A stretch of 53,887 bases of DNA, taken from NCBI RefSeq assembly GCF_016056275.1, contig NZ_JAECZA010000019.1, forward strand, positions 3,099 to 56,985, in the 5' to 3' direction. A model generated the notes under the pieces. The model was not told where the DNA came from, ran no database searches, and saw only the letters and a list, made by a program, of their open reading frames with translations. The position numbers and the translations under genes were made by a program. Every line of letters begins with the position of its first letter. The stretch's first letter is position 1. The stretch is from Dendronalium phyllosphericum CENA369. GTDB lineage: Bacteria; Cyanobacteriota; Cyanobacteriia; Cyanobacteriales; Nostocaceae. Below are positions 52,650 to 53,887 of this stretch, one piece after another.

Positions 52650-52680
52650 AAGTATGGCGATTATCCATACTTTTTCGTTT
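52650..52680 (+). terminator. candidate rho-independent terminator
   Basis: AAGTATGG and CCATACTT form a perfect 8-bp stem with a 7-nt loop, followed by TTTTCGTTTTT. It would end transcription from the TPM-like gene before the truncated gene at 52712. Confidence 0.6.
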
Positions 52681-52711
52681 TTAAGAGAGATGATGGTAAG
52701 TGGAATCATGA

Positions 52712-53014
52712 ATGCGTATTCATCATCTTAATTGCGGTTGTATGTGTCCGATTGGTGGGGCACTCTTCGACGGTTTTAGTCGCGGACTAACAGCCTGTCT
52801 GGTCTGCCATTGTCTGCTGGTCGAGACAAATGAGGGACTTGTTCTCATAGATACTGGCTTTGGTCAGCGCGATATCAAAGCGCCCTTATCAAGACTCAGT
52901 CCATTCTTCCTGAATTTAAATCGCATCCAGTTAGAAGAAAGATATACCGCGATCGCCAGAAAACGAATCCCGTGTGAACTGAAACTTCAGATTCACACTC
53001 CCAACGAAAATTGA
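52712..53014 (+). pseudogene. truncated metallo-beta-lactamase-fold hydrolase
   Basis: The first about 80 residues ([69 protein letters not shown]) are like the start of an MBL-fold hydrolase. The frame then turns into unrelated sequence ([19 protein letters not shown]) and stops at 100 residues, so the HxHxDH metal motif and the rest are absent. The change coincides with a HIP1 octamer at 52949-52956. It cannot be a functional enzyme. Confidence 0.8.
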
Positions 53015-53092
53015 TCGCACTTGCAAAAATACCAATTCTCTAAAATCCGGCAACAAATTCAAACCCCGAAACCCGGATCGTGTTTAAATTTG

Positions 53093-53131
53093 TTAATTAC
53101 GAATTACAAATTACGAATTACGAATTGGTAT
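53093..53131. repeat. ACGAATTAC/AAATTACGA tandem words
   Basis: TTAATTACGAATTACAAATTACGAATTACG; same words as around 42210-42360. Confidence 0.6.
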
Positions 53132-53227
53132 AAGTCCTGATATTTTTAGCTCAATCGTTATTAGCTTTTAACTCCTCACTCTCTTTACCTGATAAGCTGG
53201 GAGCTAATATCTCAAATCTAAATAGCA

Positions 53228-53848
53228 ATGGAATGGCACGTAACTGATGCTGAAAGTTTAGCAATTATTGATAGCGAAATCGGCGATCATGTCTTTTCAC
53301 CCGCAGAGTATGAAATTGTCCGGCGGGTAATATATGCTACGGCTGACTTTGAATATAAATCTTTAATTCGCTTTTCTGAGCGTGCCTTACAAGCTGGTGC
53401 AGCAGCATTAGCAGCGCGTACAACGATTGTGGTTGATGTACCGATGGTACAAGTAGGTATTGCCTACGACATTCAAAACACTTTTGCTAATCCAATTTAT
53501 TGCAGTATGGAAGCTCTGACGCGTCCTCAGAAAGAAAAAACTCGTGCAGCTTGGGGAATTGAAACTTTAGCCAAGCGTTACCCAGAAGGTATCTTTGTGG
53601 TGGGTCAAGCACAAACAGCACTGACAGTACTAGTTGAGTTAATTGCAGCCGAAGAAATTCGACCTGCTTTAATTGTTGCTACTCCCGTGGAATTTGTGAG
53701 TGTGGATGCTGCTAAAGAAATCTTGCAAGATTCACTAGTTCCTCACATTACGATTGACAGTCGCAAAGGCAATGCAGTGGTAGCAGCTGCGATCGTCGAT
53801 GGGCTGGTAGACTTGGCTTGGCAAGCTTATGGGCAAGAAGTGAGGTGA
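53228..53848 (+). CDS. cobH: precorrin-8X methylmutase (CobH/CbiC)
   Basis: 206 residues of the CobH/CbiC family that moves a methyl group from C-11 to C-12 in cobalamin synthesis. Good matches are RTTIVVDVPMVQVGI, CSMEALTRPQKEKTRAAW, VVGQAQTALTVLVELI and ITIDSRKGNAVVAAAIVDGLVDLAW. The position of the catalytic His43 in the Pseudomonas denitrificans enzyme appears to be Tyr36 (RRVIYATADFEY). I believe other Nostocales proteins share this, so the family call stands. A plain start ATG at 53228, with weak SD. Confidence 0.9.
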   Translation: MEWHVTDAESLAIIDSEIGDHVFSPAEYEIVRRVIYATADFEYKSLIRFSERALQAGAAALAARTTIVVDVPMVQVGIAYDIQNTFANPIYCSMEALTRPQKEKTRAAWGIETLAKRYPEGIFVVGQAQTALTVLVELIAAEEIRPALIVATPVEFVSVDAAKEILQDSLVPHITIDSRKGNAVVAAAIVDGLVDLAWQAYGQEVR

Positions 53849-53860
53849 TATGAATTGCTG

Positions 53861-53887
53861 AGGGAGATGGGGGAGATGGGGGAGAGG
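53861..53887. repeat. GGGAGATGG repeats at window end
   Basis: GAGGGAGATGGGGGAGATGGGGGAG continuing past the window end; same family as 7609-7662 and 16169-16190. Confidence 0.75.

Overview
The window comes from a filamentous, heterocyst-type cyanobacterium (order Nostocales most likely; genus not resolved). The reasons are the very frequent HIP1 octamer GCGATCGC, the cyanobacterium-specific acyl-ACP reductase / aldehyde deformylating oxygenase pair, NtcA, a CrtD-type carotenoid desaturase, a short-form HisG, Rcp1-like and GAF-histidine kinase signalling proteins, and intergenic spacers crowded with short tandemly repeated sequences (heptamers such as GGGGATT/CCCCAGT, AGTGCTG, TGACAAC, and the 9-mer GGGAGATGA). 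No rRNA, tRNA, CRISPR array, transposase or phage gene was seen.

Layout. 0.2-3.1 kb: alkane biosynthesis (ado then aar, minus strand) and a lone sugar-type ABC permease. 3.7-7.6 kb: two small proteins sharing a C-terminal DC...PC motif and a two-partner-secretion exoprotein. 7.7-12.8 kb: a zinc-ribbon/kinase/WD40 protein, two uncharacterised proteins and an acyltransferase. 12.9-19.4 kb: an RppA-like regulator, hisG, and a phosphorelay cluster of a GAF-GAF histidine kinase with cyanobacteriochrome-like cysteines, an Rcp1-like receiver and a double-receiver hybrid kinase. 19.4-22.0 kb: a peroxide-defence module (perR, divergent from a type II peroxiredoxin and glutathione reductase). 22.1-27.8 kb: a minisatellite, a signal-less subtilase convergent with an HlyD-type adaptor, an atypical SDR and exonuclease III. 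28.3-34.2 kb: glycosyltransferase, small zinc ribbon, alcohol dehydrogenase, an orphan ParD antitoxin with a 56-aa companion, two uncharacterised proteins and crtD. 34.3-39.5 kb: a STAND NTPase-CHAT protease gene interrupted by one in-frame TAA and bordered on both sides by about 21-bp degenerate repeats, then a conserved cyanobacterial protein. 39.8-47.9 kb: M16 peptidase, fructosamine kinase, DUF3146-like protein, YqgF-like nuclease with a DUF3084 protein, ntcA with a consensus NtcA site upstream, fabI and hisB. 48.2-53.9 kb: an ABC ATPase, three small envelope-type proteins, a TPM-like protein, a truncated metallo-beta-lactamase-fold remnant and cobH.

The most unusual signals are (1) repeats that have moved into coding sequence in frame: about 48 codons inside the ATPase domain of the GAF kinase at 14630-16564 and about 14 codons inside the M16 peptidase; (2) the STAND-CHAT gene split by a single TAA between two same-frame halves and flanked by related repeat arrays; (3) a composite dispersed element with conserved ends and different cores at 39575-39715 and 49716-49878; and (4) two small proteins with a shared DC...PC tail next to a large exoprotein. 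All functional calls rest on reading motifs by eye; no database search was run.
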